From CAYUYH01 sp964449175 (GTDB lineage: Bacteria > Planctomycetota > Phycisphaerae > SM23-33), in assembly GCA_964449175.1 (NCBI GenBank), contig CAYUYH010000151.1:1-6650 (forward strand): 6,650 bases of DNA. The letters run 5' to 3'. Below the pieces are notes generated by a model. The model saw only the letters and a program-made list of their open reading frames with translations. It made no database searches and was not told the origin of the DNA. This document shows positions 1-5,294 of this stretch, one piece after another. Both the position numbers and the translations under genes were made by a program. The stretch's first letter is position 1. Each line of letters opens with the position of its first letter.

Positions 1-432
1 GTCCTGCACGACCCCGTGCTTGACGCCGGCCTTGCCGGCTGCGACGTGCAACTGGAGCGCCTCGGCGGCGGTGACGGCCGTGGGTTTTTCGCAGTAGATG
101 TGCTTGCCGGCGGCGATGGCCTTGGTGACGGCCGCGGCGCGGCGCGAGGTCGTTTGCGCGTCGAAGTAGACGGTGTTGTCCGCGTCGGCCAGCGCCGAAT
201 CGAGGTTGGTGGCGACCTTGGTGATGCCGGTCTCGGCCGACAGCTTTGCCAGCTTGGCCGGGTTGCGCCCGACGAGCACGGGATCGGGCATGATCGTCTC
301 GCCGGCGGCGGTCTTCACGCCGCCCTGGCGGATGACAGCCATGATCGAGCGCATCAGGTGCTGATTCGCGCCCATGCGCCCCGTGACGCCATTCATTATG
401 ATGCCGATTCTGTGCGTCTCGCCGGTCCCCAT
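1..432 (-). CDS. Gfo/Idh/MocA-family NAD(P)-dependent oxidoreductase, N-terminal part (cut by left edge)
   Basis: The first 144 codons of a predicted cytoplasmic sugar- or cyclitol-type dehydrogenase are visible; the family is usually about 330-400 residues, so the C-terminal substrate-binding domain lies outside the window. Residues 8-21 (RIGIIMNGVTGRMG) form the first beta strand and glycine-rich loop of a Rossmann fold. The sequence IYCEKP at 112-117 is the family's EKP motif, whose lysine (K116) is the usual catalytic or cofactor-contacting residue. The ATG at 432-430 overlaps the cupin stop codon (TGATG), and a GAGGAG Shine-Dalgarno sequence lies 5 nt upstream inside the cupin gene, so the two genes are probably co-transcribed and translationally coupled. 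The substrate cannot be told from this fragment. The family call is firm. The IIMNGVTGRMG form of the loop reminds me of planctomycete members, which is recall and not a search. Confidence 0.9.
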   Translation of the reverse strand, partial: MGTGETHRIGIIMNGVTGRMGANQHLMRSIMAVIRQGGVKTAAGETIMPDPVLVGRNPAKLAKLSAETGITKVATNLDSALADADNTVYFDAQTTSRRAAAVTKAIAAGKHIYCEKPTAVTAAEALQLHVAAGKAGVKHGVVQD

Positions 433-884
433 CACGACTCCTCGGGCGGTTCGGTGCACTGGGGCGCGGCGCCTTCGGGCAGCGGCGGGACGTCCACGCC
501 GGCGACCGGCAGCGTGCCGTCCAGCTCCTGCCGCCAGTGGGCCACGTCGCCCGCCGGGCCGTAGCAGTAGATCATGATCAGCGGCTCGTCGCCGGCGTTC
601 GTGAGCTGGTGGTACTCGCCGGGCGGGATGTAGACGGCCTGGCCGGCGCAAAGCGTCCGCCGCTCGCCGCCGACGCACATCTCGCCGGCGCCGGAGACGA
701 CGAAGTAGACTTCCTCCTGCTCCTGATTGTGCCACGGCACCTGCCCGCCGCGGGGGTCCAGCGTGACGTAGCCCATCGAGAAGCTCGCCGCCTGGATGGG
801 CGACGGCCCGCCGACGAGGTTCTGCGTCCGCCTGCGCGCGGGGTACGTTCGGCCGACGATGTCGCTGAGGTCCGCGATGATCAT
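432..884 (-). CDS. Small single-domain cupin protein
   Basis: A 150-residue protein with one conserved beta-barrel (cupin_2 type), probably cytoplasmic. Cupin motif 1 runs from about G47 to G65, with H52, Q54 and E58 in the positions that normally give the HxH...E metal ligands. Motif 2, from G81 to N96, fits the consensus G-x5-P-x-G-x2-H-x3-N and supplies H92. The second histidine of motif 1 is therefore glutamine here, which may change the metal or activity. A GC-rich, proline-rich tail follows residue 126. I chose ATG 884: GAGAGG lies 6 nt upstream and a sigma-70-like promoter ends at 907, whereas an upstream in-frame ATG at 935 would lie in the promoter's -35 box. It shares a TGATG junction with the downstream oxidoreductase, so the two may act on one sugar- or polyol-like pathway. 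That is inference; members of this fold can be isomerases, dioxygenases or binding proteins. Confidence 0.85.
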   Translation of the reverse strand: MIIADLSDIVGRTYPARRRTQNLVGGPSPIQAASFSMGYVTLDPRGGQVPWHNQEQEEVYFVVSGAGEMCVGGERRTLCAGQAVYIPPGEYHQLTNAGDEPLIMIYCYGPAGDVAHWRQELDGTLPVAGVDVPPLPEGAAPQCTEPPEES

Positions 885-906
885 GAGCTGCCTCTCAAGG
901 CGGGAG

Positions 907-935
907 ATTCTAACCCGTGCCCCGGCCATGCTCAA
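907..935 (-). promoter_or_regulatory. Sigma-70-like promoter for the cupin-oxidoreductase unit
   Basis: On the minus strand TTGAGC (935-930) is separated by 17 bp from TAGAAT (912-907); these match TTGACA and TATAAT at 4/6 and 5/6 positions. Transcription would start near 900, leaving a leader of about 16 nt that holds just the GAGAGG ribosome-binding site (896-891). The good spacing and position support it, but no experimental signal is available. Confidence 0.5.
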
Positions 936-968
936 GGTAGTCTCCGCAGCCCGCCGCTTCGCGGCAGG

Positions 969-996
969 TTGGAGGTAGGAGGTTAGAGGTGAGGCT
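969..996 (+). repeat. Degenerate heptanucleotide repeat array, left arm
   Basis: Four consecutive 7-base units of the type TTGGAGG, TAGGAGG, TTAGAGG, TGAGGCT. The array is the inverted partner of the one at 1014-1042: 981-993 pairs with 1023-1035 at 12 of 13 positions. It lies between the dapF stop and the cupin promoter. It is not followed by a T-run on either strand, so it does not look like an intrinsic terminator. Confidence 0.6.
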
Positions 997-1013
997 CCGC
1001 CTGGTCCGGTTTG

Positions 1014-1042
1014 CTCTAACCTCTCACCTCTGACCTCTCACC
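1014..1042 (-). repeat. Heptanucleotide repeat array downstream of dapF
   Basis: Read on the minus strand there are four units, TGAGAGG, TCAGAGG, TGAGAGG and TTAGAGC, beginning 55 bp after the dapF stop. The consensus and direction match the array at 2012-2039 on the other strand, so the two arrays bracket dapF as inverted repeats. Simple tandem duplication of a 7-mer is the most direct reading. Function is unknown. Confidence 0.75.
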
Positions 1043-1096
1043 TGGTTGGTCGAGGAACTCCACCAGCGCATCCGCCCCCATCTCCTGCCGCGCCGT

Positions 1097-1933
1097 TCAA
1101 TCGGGCCAGTCGCCGGAAAACACCTCGACGGCCGGCCCGGTGAGGTAGACGTGGTTGTCGGCCTCGCGCCACTCCAGCTCCAGGTCGCCGCCGGGCAGGC
1201 GTGCCCCGATCGCCCTGCCGGACCGCCCGGTCAGCACGCCGGCCACGCACACGGCCGACGCGCCGGTCCCGCAGGCGAGCGTGATTCCGCTGCCCCGCTC
1301 CCAGGTGCGCATGGAGACCTCGCCCGCCGACCGCACCTGGACGACATGCACGTTGACGCGCCGGGGAAAAAGCTCGTGCCCCTCGAGCCGCGGGCCGAGG
1401 CTGCCCAGCGGGACGGCGGCCACGTCGTCCACGTAAATCACCGCGTGCGGGTTGCCCATCGATACGCACGTCATCCGCAGCTCCGCCTGGCCGATGGTGA
1501 TCGGCACGTCGACCGCGCGATCGCCGTCCAGCGCGACGGGGATATCTCTTGGCCGAAGGACCGGCTCGCCCATGTCCACAGTGGCGGCAGAGACCTTGCC
1601 GTCGCCGCCGATGGTCAAGTCGATCGTCTTGGTGCCGGCGGCCGTCTCGATGCGCATCGGATTCGCGGCCGTCAGCTCGTGGTCGTGCGCGAACTTGGCC
1701 ACGCAGCGGATGCCGTTGCCGCACATCTCGCCCTCGCTGCCGTCGGCGTTGAACATCCGCATGCGCACGTCGGCCACGTCGGACGGCGCGATCAGGATCA
1801 GCCCGTCGGCGCCGATGCCGAAGTGACGGTCGCTGACCGCCGTGGCGACCGCGGCCGGGTCGTCAACGCGGTCGCGGAAGCAGTCCACGTAGACGTAGTC
1901 GTTACCAATGCCGTGCATTTTCGTGAATCGCAT
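1097..1933 (-). CDS. dapF: Diaminopimelate epimerase
   Basis: DapF interconverts LL- and meso-2,6-diaminopimelate in the cytoplasm, supplying lysine and, in most bacteria, the peptidoglycan cross-linking residue. The protein has 278 residues, the normal family length. The start MRFTKMHGIGNDYVYVD is typical. The two catalytic cysteines of this cofactor-independent racemase fold are present: C71 in EMCGNGIRC and C221 in LACGTGAS. N11, N62 and the GNPH segment (160-163) sit in conserved substrate-binding positions. ATG 1933 starts the conserved N-terminus; a modest GAGAG purine stretch lies upstream, and a TATAAT box ends 24 bp upstream of it. It follows fliA by 154 bp but probably has its own promoter and no functional link to flagella. 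Heptamer arrays lie on both sides. The identification is secure. Confidence 0.97.
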   Translation of the reverse strand: MRFTKMHGIGNDYVYVDCFRDRVDDPAAVATAVSDRHFGIGADGLILIAPSDVADVRMRMFNADGSEGEMCGNGIRCVAKFAHDHELTAANPMRIETAAGTKTIDLTIGGDGKVSAATVDMGEPVLRPRDIPVALDGDRAVDVPITIGQAELRMTCVSMGNPHAVIYVDDVAAVPLGSLGPRLEGHELFPRRVNVHVVQVRSAGEVSMRTWERGSGITLACGTGASAVCVAGVLTGRSGRAIGARLPGGDLELEWREADNHVYLTGPAVEVFSGDWPD

Positions 1934-1957
1934 GTTTGCTCTCTCGCAAAACGACGG

Positions 1958-1986
1958 ATTATACCCCCTACCCCGACGAAACGCAC
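1958..1986 (-). promoter_or_regulatory. Probable dapF promoter with perfect TATAAT box
   Basis: TATAAT occurs at 1963-1958 on the minus strand, which puts the predicted start near 1951, about 18 nt before the dapF ATG. At 17-bp spacing the -35 hexamer is GTGCGT, a poor match to TTGACA, so either the promoter needs an activator or the -10 box dominates. The run of Gs just upstream (GGGGG) is not an extended -10 TGn motif. Confidence 0.45.
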
Positions 1987-2011
1987 GCCCACGACAGACC
2001 TGCCCGACAGG

Positions 2012-2039
2012 TTAGAGCTGAGAGGTGAGAGGTGAGAGA
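2012..2039 (+). repeat. Heptanucleotide repeat array upstream of dapF
   Basis: Four consecutive 7-base units, TTAGAGC, TGAGAGG, TGAGAGG and TGAGAGA, occupy the gap between the fliA stop and the dapF promoter. The unit is the same as in the arrays at 969-996 and 1014-1042, and the direction is opposite to the latter. The sequence GCCTGGTCC follows at 2060, as it also follows the 969-996 array at 999. Confidence 0.75.
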
Positions 2040-2040
2040 T

Positions 2041-2062
2041 AAGAAACAGCTCATCCGGAGCC
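2041..2062 (-). terminator. Weak candidate intrinsic terminator after fliA
   Basis: On the minus strand GGCTC (2062-2058) can pair with GAGCT (2052-2048) across a 5-nt CGGAT loop, followed by the T-rich GTTTCTT (2047-2041). It lies 26 nt after the fliA stop, in the right place. The stem is only five pairs, one of them G-U, and the T-run is interrupted, so termination may be partial or absent. Confidence 0.25.
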
Positions 2063-2087
2063 TGGTCCCAGCATTGCCGCCGAGCAC

Positions 2088-2885
2088 TCACACGGCTGAC
2101 AGCTCTTTCTGGCGTTTCTCGAGCTGGTGCTTCAGGCGAGACAAGATGGCGGAGTGCATTTGGCTGACCCGGCTCTCCGACAGGTCGAGCGTCTGGCCGA
2201 TCTCCTTCATCGTCATCTCCTCGAAGTAGTACAGCACGATGATCAGCCGCTCGGCCCGGCTGAGCCCGCGCGTCACCAGGTCCTTGAGGTCCTTCCTTTG
2301 CGCGGCGCGCACGGGGTTGTCGCTTCGCCTATCCTCCAGCACGTCGATTTCGCGGACGTCCTTGTGCGAGTCGGTCTCGAACCACTTCCGGCTAAGCGAG
2401 ACGACGCCGACCGCCCTTGCGTCGCGCTGAAGCTTGCGGAACTCGCGCATCGAGATGCGCATCCGCTTGGCCAGTTCTTTCTCGTCGGGCCTCCGTCCGA
2501 GCTGGGCCTCGAGCTGGTGCGCCGCTTCGTTGAGCTTGTGCGCGCGGCTGCGGACGAGCCTCGGCACCCAGTCCATGGATCGCAATTCGTCAAGCATCGC
2601 GCCGCGCACTCGCGGGGCGCAGTAGGTCTCGAACTTCACGCCGCGCTTCTCGTCGAAGGCGGCGATGGCATCCATCAAGCCGAATATGCCCGTCGAGATC
2701 AGGTCGTCGACGTCCACCTCTTCAGGCAGCTTGGCGTACAGCCGCTCCGCCGTGTACTTCACAATCGGCAGGTAGTGCTCCAGCAGCTTGTTTCGCGCCT
2801 GCGGGCTGCGGTTCTTCCTGAACGCCTTCCACCACTTCTCCACCTGCCGGGGGGCGGCCTTGGTGTCACTGGCCTTGATTGCCAT
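2088..2885 (-). CDS. fliA: Flagellar sigma factor, sigma-28 (FliA/WhiG/SigD) type
   Basis: An alternative sigma factor that directs RNA polymerase to late flagellar and chemotaxis promoters; in bacteria with FlgM its activity is held back until the hook is complete. At 265 residues it is slightly longer than E. coli FliA (239) and close to the SigD/WhiG group. Region 2 covers about residues 31-105, including DVDDLISTGIFGLMDAI (58-74) and the KFETYC...RGAMLDELRSMDW stretch (84-106) that is typical of this group. Region 3 follows at about 107-180. Region 4 lies at 208-258, with a helix-turn-helix around 225-247. ATG 2885 is preceded by a strong AAAGGAG with a 5-nt spacer. It lies downstream of flhA-flhF-flhG in a classical flagellar order but after a 402-bp non-coding gap with its own candidate promoter. 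No anti-sigma gene (flgM) is visible in the window. Confidence 0.95.
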   Translation of the reverse strand: MAIKASDTKAAPRQVEKWWKAFRKNRSPQARNKLLEHYLPIVKYTAERLYAKLPEEVDVDDLISTGIFGLMDAIAAFDEKRGVKFETYCAPRVRGAMLDELRSMDWVPRLVRSRAHKLNEAAHQLEAQLGRRPDEKELAKRMRISMREFRKLQRDARAVGVVSLSRKWFETDSHKDVREIDVLEDRRSDNPVRAAQRKDLKDLVTRGLSRAERLIIVLYYFEEMTMKEIGQTLDLSESRVSQMHSAILSRLKHQLEKRQKELSAV

Positions 2886-2954
2886 TGCTGCTCCTTTCGA
2901 CCAACGCAGTCGCGGCTGACGTCTCGCGGTCCGCTCCGGGGCAACAGTGCCTGG

Positions 2955-2994
2955 TCCGGTCGCCCACTGCCGCTATTCCCTGGGCGTACCCGGA
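2955..2994 (-). promoter_or_regulatory. Two-part hairpin in the fliA 5' leader
   Basis: In the minus-strand RNA UCCGG (2994-2990) pairs with CCGGA (2959-2955). Inside it, past a 4/2 internal loop, GCCCA (2985-2981) pairs with UGGGC (2966-2962), closing a 14-nt loop. It begins some 20 nt after the predicted transcription start and ends 69 nt before the fliA ATG. Both stems are perfect but short, and in GC-rich DNA such pairs can arise by chance. Confidence 0.35.
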
Positions 2995-3022
2995 AAGCTC
3001 GGCTGTCTTATTTATCTTACCT

Positions 3023-3050
3023 ATCCTAGCCATACTATTGTAGCAGTCAA
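3023..3050 (-). promoter_or_regulatory. Candidate fliA promoter
   Basis: On the minus strand TTGACT (3050-3045; 5/6 to TTGACA) is followed after 16 bp by TAGGAT (3028-3023; 4/6 to TATAAT), in a locally AT-rich patch that stands out from its surroundings. A second -10-like TACAAT lies at 3042-3037 but has only a poor -35 (TTCCCG) at 17-bp spacing. Transcription would start near 3016, giving a leader of about 130 nt. No convincing sigma-28 or sigma-54 promoter pattern was found in this gap. Confidence 0.4.
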
Positions 3051-3061
3051 GGCTGATTCCG

Positions 3062-3081
3062 GGAAAAGTGCGCCCTTTTCC
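3062..3081. promoter_or_regulatory. Perfect dyad (7-6-7) upstream of the fliA promoter, possible operator
   Basis: GGAAAAG and CTTTTCC form perfect inverted arms around the 6-bp centre TGCGCC. The centre lies about 55 bp upstream of the predicted fliA start, ending 11 bp before the -35 box, which is a usual place for an activator. As RNA it would form a 7-bp hairpin, but no T-run follows, so a transcription-factor site is more likely than a terminator. The factor is unknown. Confidence 0.4.
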
Positions 3082-3287
3082 TGCCCCACCGCTTCTATCT
3101 GCGTCTCCCCCGCGCGTCGCCTCAACCGCCCCCACTCCTAAGGCCCTCGGCCACAAAGGCTTAGCCAAACGGCATCCGGCCGATCCCTTCGCGGGGTCAG
3201 ATACCCGCCCCGCCGGCGGAACTCTCAGTCTCGGCGACATCCTGTCAGTTTCAGCCTTTAGCATCCTTGCCTCTGGCTTGGCTCAGA

Positions 3288-4136
3288 TCACGCAAACCAC
3301 TTAGCTACCCTGCGGAAGAATCCTTCTTTGCCACCCACGAGCGTCCCGCCGCTCGACAGCTTGGTGGCCAGGGCGGCCATGCACCGGCTGGCCGGGCTCT
3401 TGGGGTAGGCGAGCACGAACGGTTCGCGGCGTCTGACGGCCTCGTGGACCTTCGAATCCGTCAGCACGTACCCGCCGTCGTATATCATCGTGCCCAGGAA
3501 CTGCCTGGCCACCGAGGATATCCTCGCGTACGTCGCCCGGGCCTCCTGCCGGTCCGCTGCGAAGTTCACGACCAGGCTGACGTCCCCGGCGTACTCGCCC
3601 CGCACGAGGACCTTGGTCAGGGCGTAGCTGTCGGTGATGGCCGGGGGCTCGGGGGTGGTGACCACGAGTACGTGGTCGGCGCTGCCGGCGAACTGGAGCA
3701 CGTCCGGGCCTATGCCGGCGGCGGTGTCGATGACGATAATATCGTTGTCGGCCTCCAGGACGGACAGCTCCCTCATCAGTTGGGCGCGCTGGAAGTCCGA
3801 CAGTCTCGCCAGCTTGGCCAGGCCGCTGGCGCCCGGAACAAGCTGCACTCCGCTGGGCAGGTCGATGATGATGTCTTCCAGGCGTTTGACGCCCGCGATC
3901 ACGTGCGAGAGGTTGTGTCGCACGTTCGCGTCCACCAGCACGTCCACGTTGGCCAGGCCCAGGTCGGCGTCGACGAGCGCCACCCGGTTGCCGGCGGCCG
4001 ACAGGAGCACCGACAGGTTCAGCGCCACGTTGGTCTTGCCCACGCCGCCTTTGCCGGAGCTGACGGCGATCGTCCGTGTTCTGCGCGCCTGCTGCATCAG
4101 TTCCCGGAGCCGGCTGGCTTGATCTTCAGCCGCCAT
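3288..4136 (-). CDS. flhG: MinD-like ATPase controlling flagellar number (FlhG/FleN/YlxH)
   Basis: FlhG is a P-loop ATPase that dimerises on the membrane, stimulates the GTPase FlhF and sets flagellar number and placement. At 282 residues it has the family's usual length. The N-terminus carries DQASRLRELM (5-14), the DQA...LR motif known in this family to activate FlhF. The deviant Walker A GKGGVGKT spans 28-35 with signature lysine K29 and P-loop K34. The sequence VDADLGLANVDVL (55-67) gives D58, and IDTAAGIG (136-143) gives switch II D137. The C-terminal GFFRRVAKWFA can form an amphipathic membrane-targeting helix, as in MinD. ATG 4136 overlaps the end of flhF by 11 nt and has AGGAG 9 nt upstream, so translation is likely coupled to flhF. 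Other MinD/ParA relatives are excluded by the N-terminal motif and the neighbours. Confidence 0.95.
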   Translation of the reverse strand: MAAEDQASRLRELMQQARRTRTIAVSSGKGGVGKTNVALNLSVLLSAAGNRVALVDADLGLANVDVLVDANVRHNLSHVIAGVKRLEDIIIDLPSGVQLVPGASGLAKLARLSDFQRAQLMRELSVLEADNDIIVIDTAAGIGPDVLQFAGSADHVLVVTTPEPPAITDSYALTKVLVRGEYAGDVSLVVNFAADRQEARATYARISSVARQFLGTMIYDGGYVLTDSKVHEAVRRREPFVLAYPKSPASRCMAALATKLSSGGTLVGGKEGFFRRVAKWFA

Positions 4137-5292
4137 AGCTGCCCTCTCCTACAATGAGCCCTGCGAGTTGCCTTGCGTCGGCGTGTGCGATGTCGTCGGG
4201 CACCTCCTGCCCGGTGGTGACATAGCTTACCGTAGCGGCGCCGCTCGACGCCACATTGAGCAGAACCCCGAATGCCCCGGCTTCGTCGAGTTTGCTCACG
4301 ATCACATGGTTCGCGCCCAGCGGCATGAAGTTGGCGAGCACACGTTCCGCGCAGGCGCGGCCAGCCGTCGCTGACACGAGCAAGTGTACCTCGTCGGGCT
4401 GTGCGGCTTCCAGGAAAGTTTTCATGTGTCGCAGGCGAGGCTGGTCCCCGGGGCTTCGGCCGGCGGTGTCGACCAGCACGATGTCCACGGCGGACATCGT
4501 GTCGATCGCCTCGACGAGCTCGGAGGGCGTAAGCACTGTGCACAGCGGCACTTCGATGATCTGGGCGTAGGTCTTGAGCTGATCTACCGCGGCGATCCTG
4601 TAGGTGTCGATCGTGACGAGTCCGACCTTCTTGCCGGCTTGGAGTTTGAACTTGGCCGCGAGTTTGGCGATGGTCGTGGTCTTGCCGACGCCTGTGGGCC
4701 CGATCAGCACGATGACCCGGGGCCGGCCGGTGCGCGGTTGCTGCTCGCCGGACGAGACCCTGATGCGATCGGCGATCAGCTCCACGAGCGCTTGGCGCAC
4801 GGTTTCTCCGTCGGCCAGCTCCGCCGCGGGCAAGCGCTCGCGCAGTTCCTCGATCAACTCATCGGCGGTCGCCTCCGATACGTCCTGCTGCACGAGGAGC
4901 GCGCGGGCTGCGCCCAGCGCCGCCGGAAGATCGTCGGGGCCCCCGGGAGAATCCGACCGGTCGAGTAGTTGAGTGACCATGTTGTGTATCTCGCCCATGC
5001 GCTCGCAGAGGACGCGCCCGAGCGGCTCTCGCGGCTGGGTCGCGGCAGCTACCGCGACCGTCGCCGCCTCGTCGGCCCGGTCCACCGGCGCGTACTCGCC
5101 AGCCGGCAGGCGCTGCGGCACGTTGACATGAGCCGAGGCGGTCACCTCCCACATCGGCCGCCGGCCTATGCCGAACAGCCCGCCCTTGCGGAAGCTGCGC
5201 GTATAGAGGATCACGGCGTCCCTGCCCAGGTCGCGCTTAACCTCTGCCAGGGCCTGGGCCATCGTCGGAGCACTGTACGTTTTGGCGTCCAT
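4126..5292 (-). CDS. flhF: SRP-family GTPase that positions the flagellum, FlhF
   Basis: FlhF is a homologue of Ffh and FtsY. It marks the flagellar assembly site at the membrane in its GTP-bound dimer and is switched off by FlhG. The predicted protein has 388 residues. The N-terminal B domain starts with KTYSAPTMAQALAEVKRDLG, typical of FlhF. The helical N domain lies at about 120-185. The G domain follows with G1 GPTGVGKTT (198-206), the IDTYRIAAVDQLKTYA segment (228-243), G3 DTAGRS (275-280), G4 SKLDE (333-337, serine in place of the usual threonine), and the closing TTGQEVPDDI (359-368). I chose ATG 5292 because AGGG lies 8 nt upstream. An ATG at 5298 overlaps the flhA stop (ATGA) but has that sequence only 2 nt away; using it adds two residues. 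It lies 2 nt after flhA and overlaps flhG. Confidence 0.95.
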   Translation of the reverse strand: MDAKTYSAPTMAQALAEVKRDLGRDAVILYTRSFRKGGLFGIGRRPMWEVTASAHVNVPQRLPAGEYAPVDRADEAATVAVAAATQPREPLGRVLCERMGEIHNMVTQLLDRSDSPGGPDDLPAALGAARALLVQQDVSEATADELIEELRERLPAAELADGETVRQALVELIADRIRVSSGEQQPRTGRPRVIVLIGPTGVGKTTTIAKLAAKFKLQAGKKVGLVTIDTYRIAAVDQLKTYAQIIEVPLCTVLTPSELVEAIDTMSAVDIVLVDTAGRSPGDQPRLRHMKTFLEAAQPDEVHLLVSATAGRACAERVLANFMPLGANHVIVSKLDEAGAFGVLLNVASSGAATVSYVTTGQEVPDDIAHADARQLAGLIVGEGSYGG

Positions 5293-5294
5293 TG

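Larger units (their letters stand above)
2886..3287 (-). other. 402-bp non-coding gap between flhG and fliA, probable fliA regulatory region and leader
   Basis: No convincing gene lies here. One 132-codon minus-strand reading frame spans it and enters fliA, but nearly half its codons end in A or T, unlike the strongly G/C-ending neighbours, and it reads through the fliA ribosome-binding site, so I treat it as chance. The region holds a candidate promoter (3050-3023), a perfect dyad (3062-3081), a two-part hairpin (2955-2994), a GCGGGG/CCCCGC stem with an 11-nt loop (3191-3213), and a CTAAGG-type stem with one bulge (3138-3164). I could not match it to any riboswitch family I can recall, including c-di-GMP-I. 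Confidence 0.6.

Noticed and set aside
885..935. Upstream in-frame ATG at 935 that would lengthen the cupin by 17 residues.
   Set aside because: It falls within the predicted -35 box and has no ribosome-binding site, whereas ATG 884 has GAGAGG at ideal spacing and begins the conserved part.
999..2960. The 12-mer GCCTGGTCCGGT at 999-1010 and 2949-2960 as a dispersed repeat.
   Set aside because: About one shared 12-mer is expected by chance in a window of this size and GC content; only the 9-base core next to the heptamer arrays is worth following.
2866..3264. A 132-codon minus-strand frame between flhG and fliA with an AGAGG-like site before its ATG.
   Set aside because: Nearly half its codons end in A or T, unlike the neighbouring genes. 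It contains the candidate fliA promoter, runs over the fliA ribosome-binding site and start, and resembles no family I know.
2886..3287. A c-di-GMP, cobalamin or TPP riboswitch upstream of fliA.
   Set aside because: Short stretches such as GGGAA, CTGAGA or GCAAACC occur, but not in the order or structure those families require; the GCAAACC match lies just outside this gap, on the plus strand within the flhG coding end.
1046..4157. Long plus-strand frames opposite dapF, fliA and flhG (329, 300 and 296 codons).
   Set aside because: They are mirror frames of strongly conserved minus-strand genes in GC-rich DNA, with low-complexity His/Arg/Gly-rich products and no recognisable domains.
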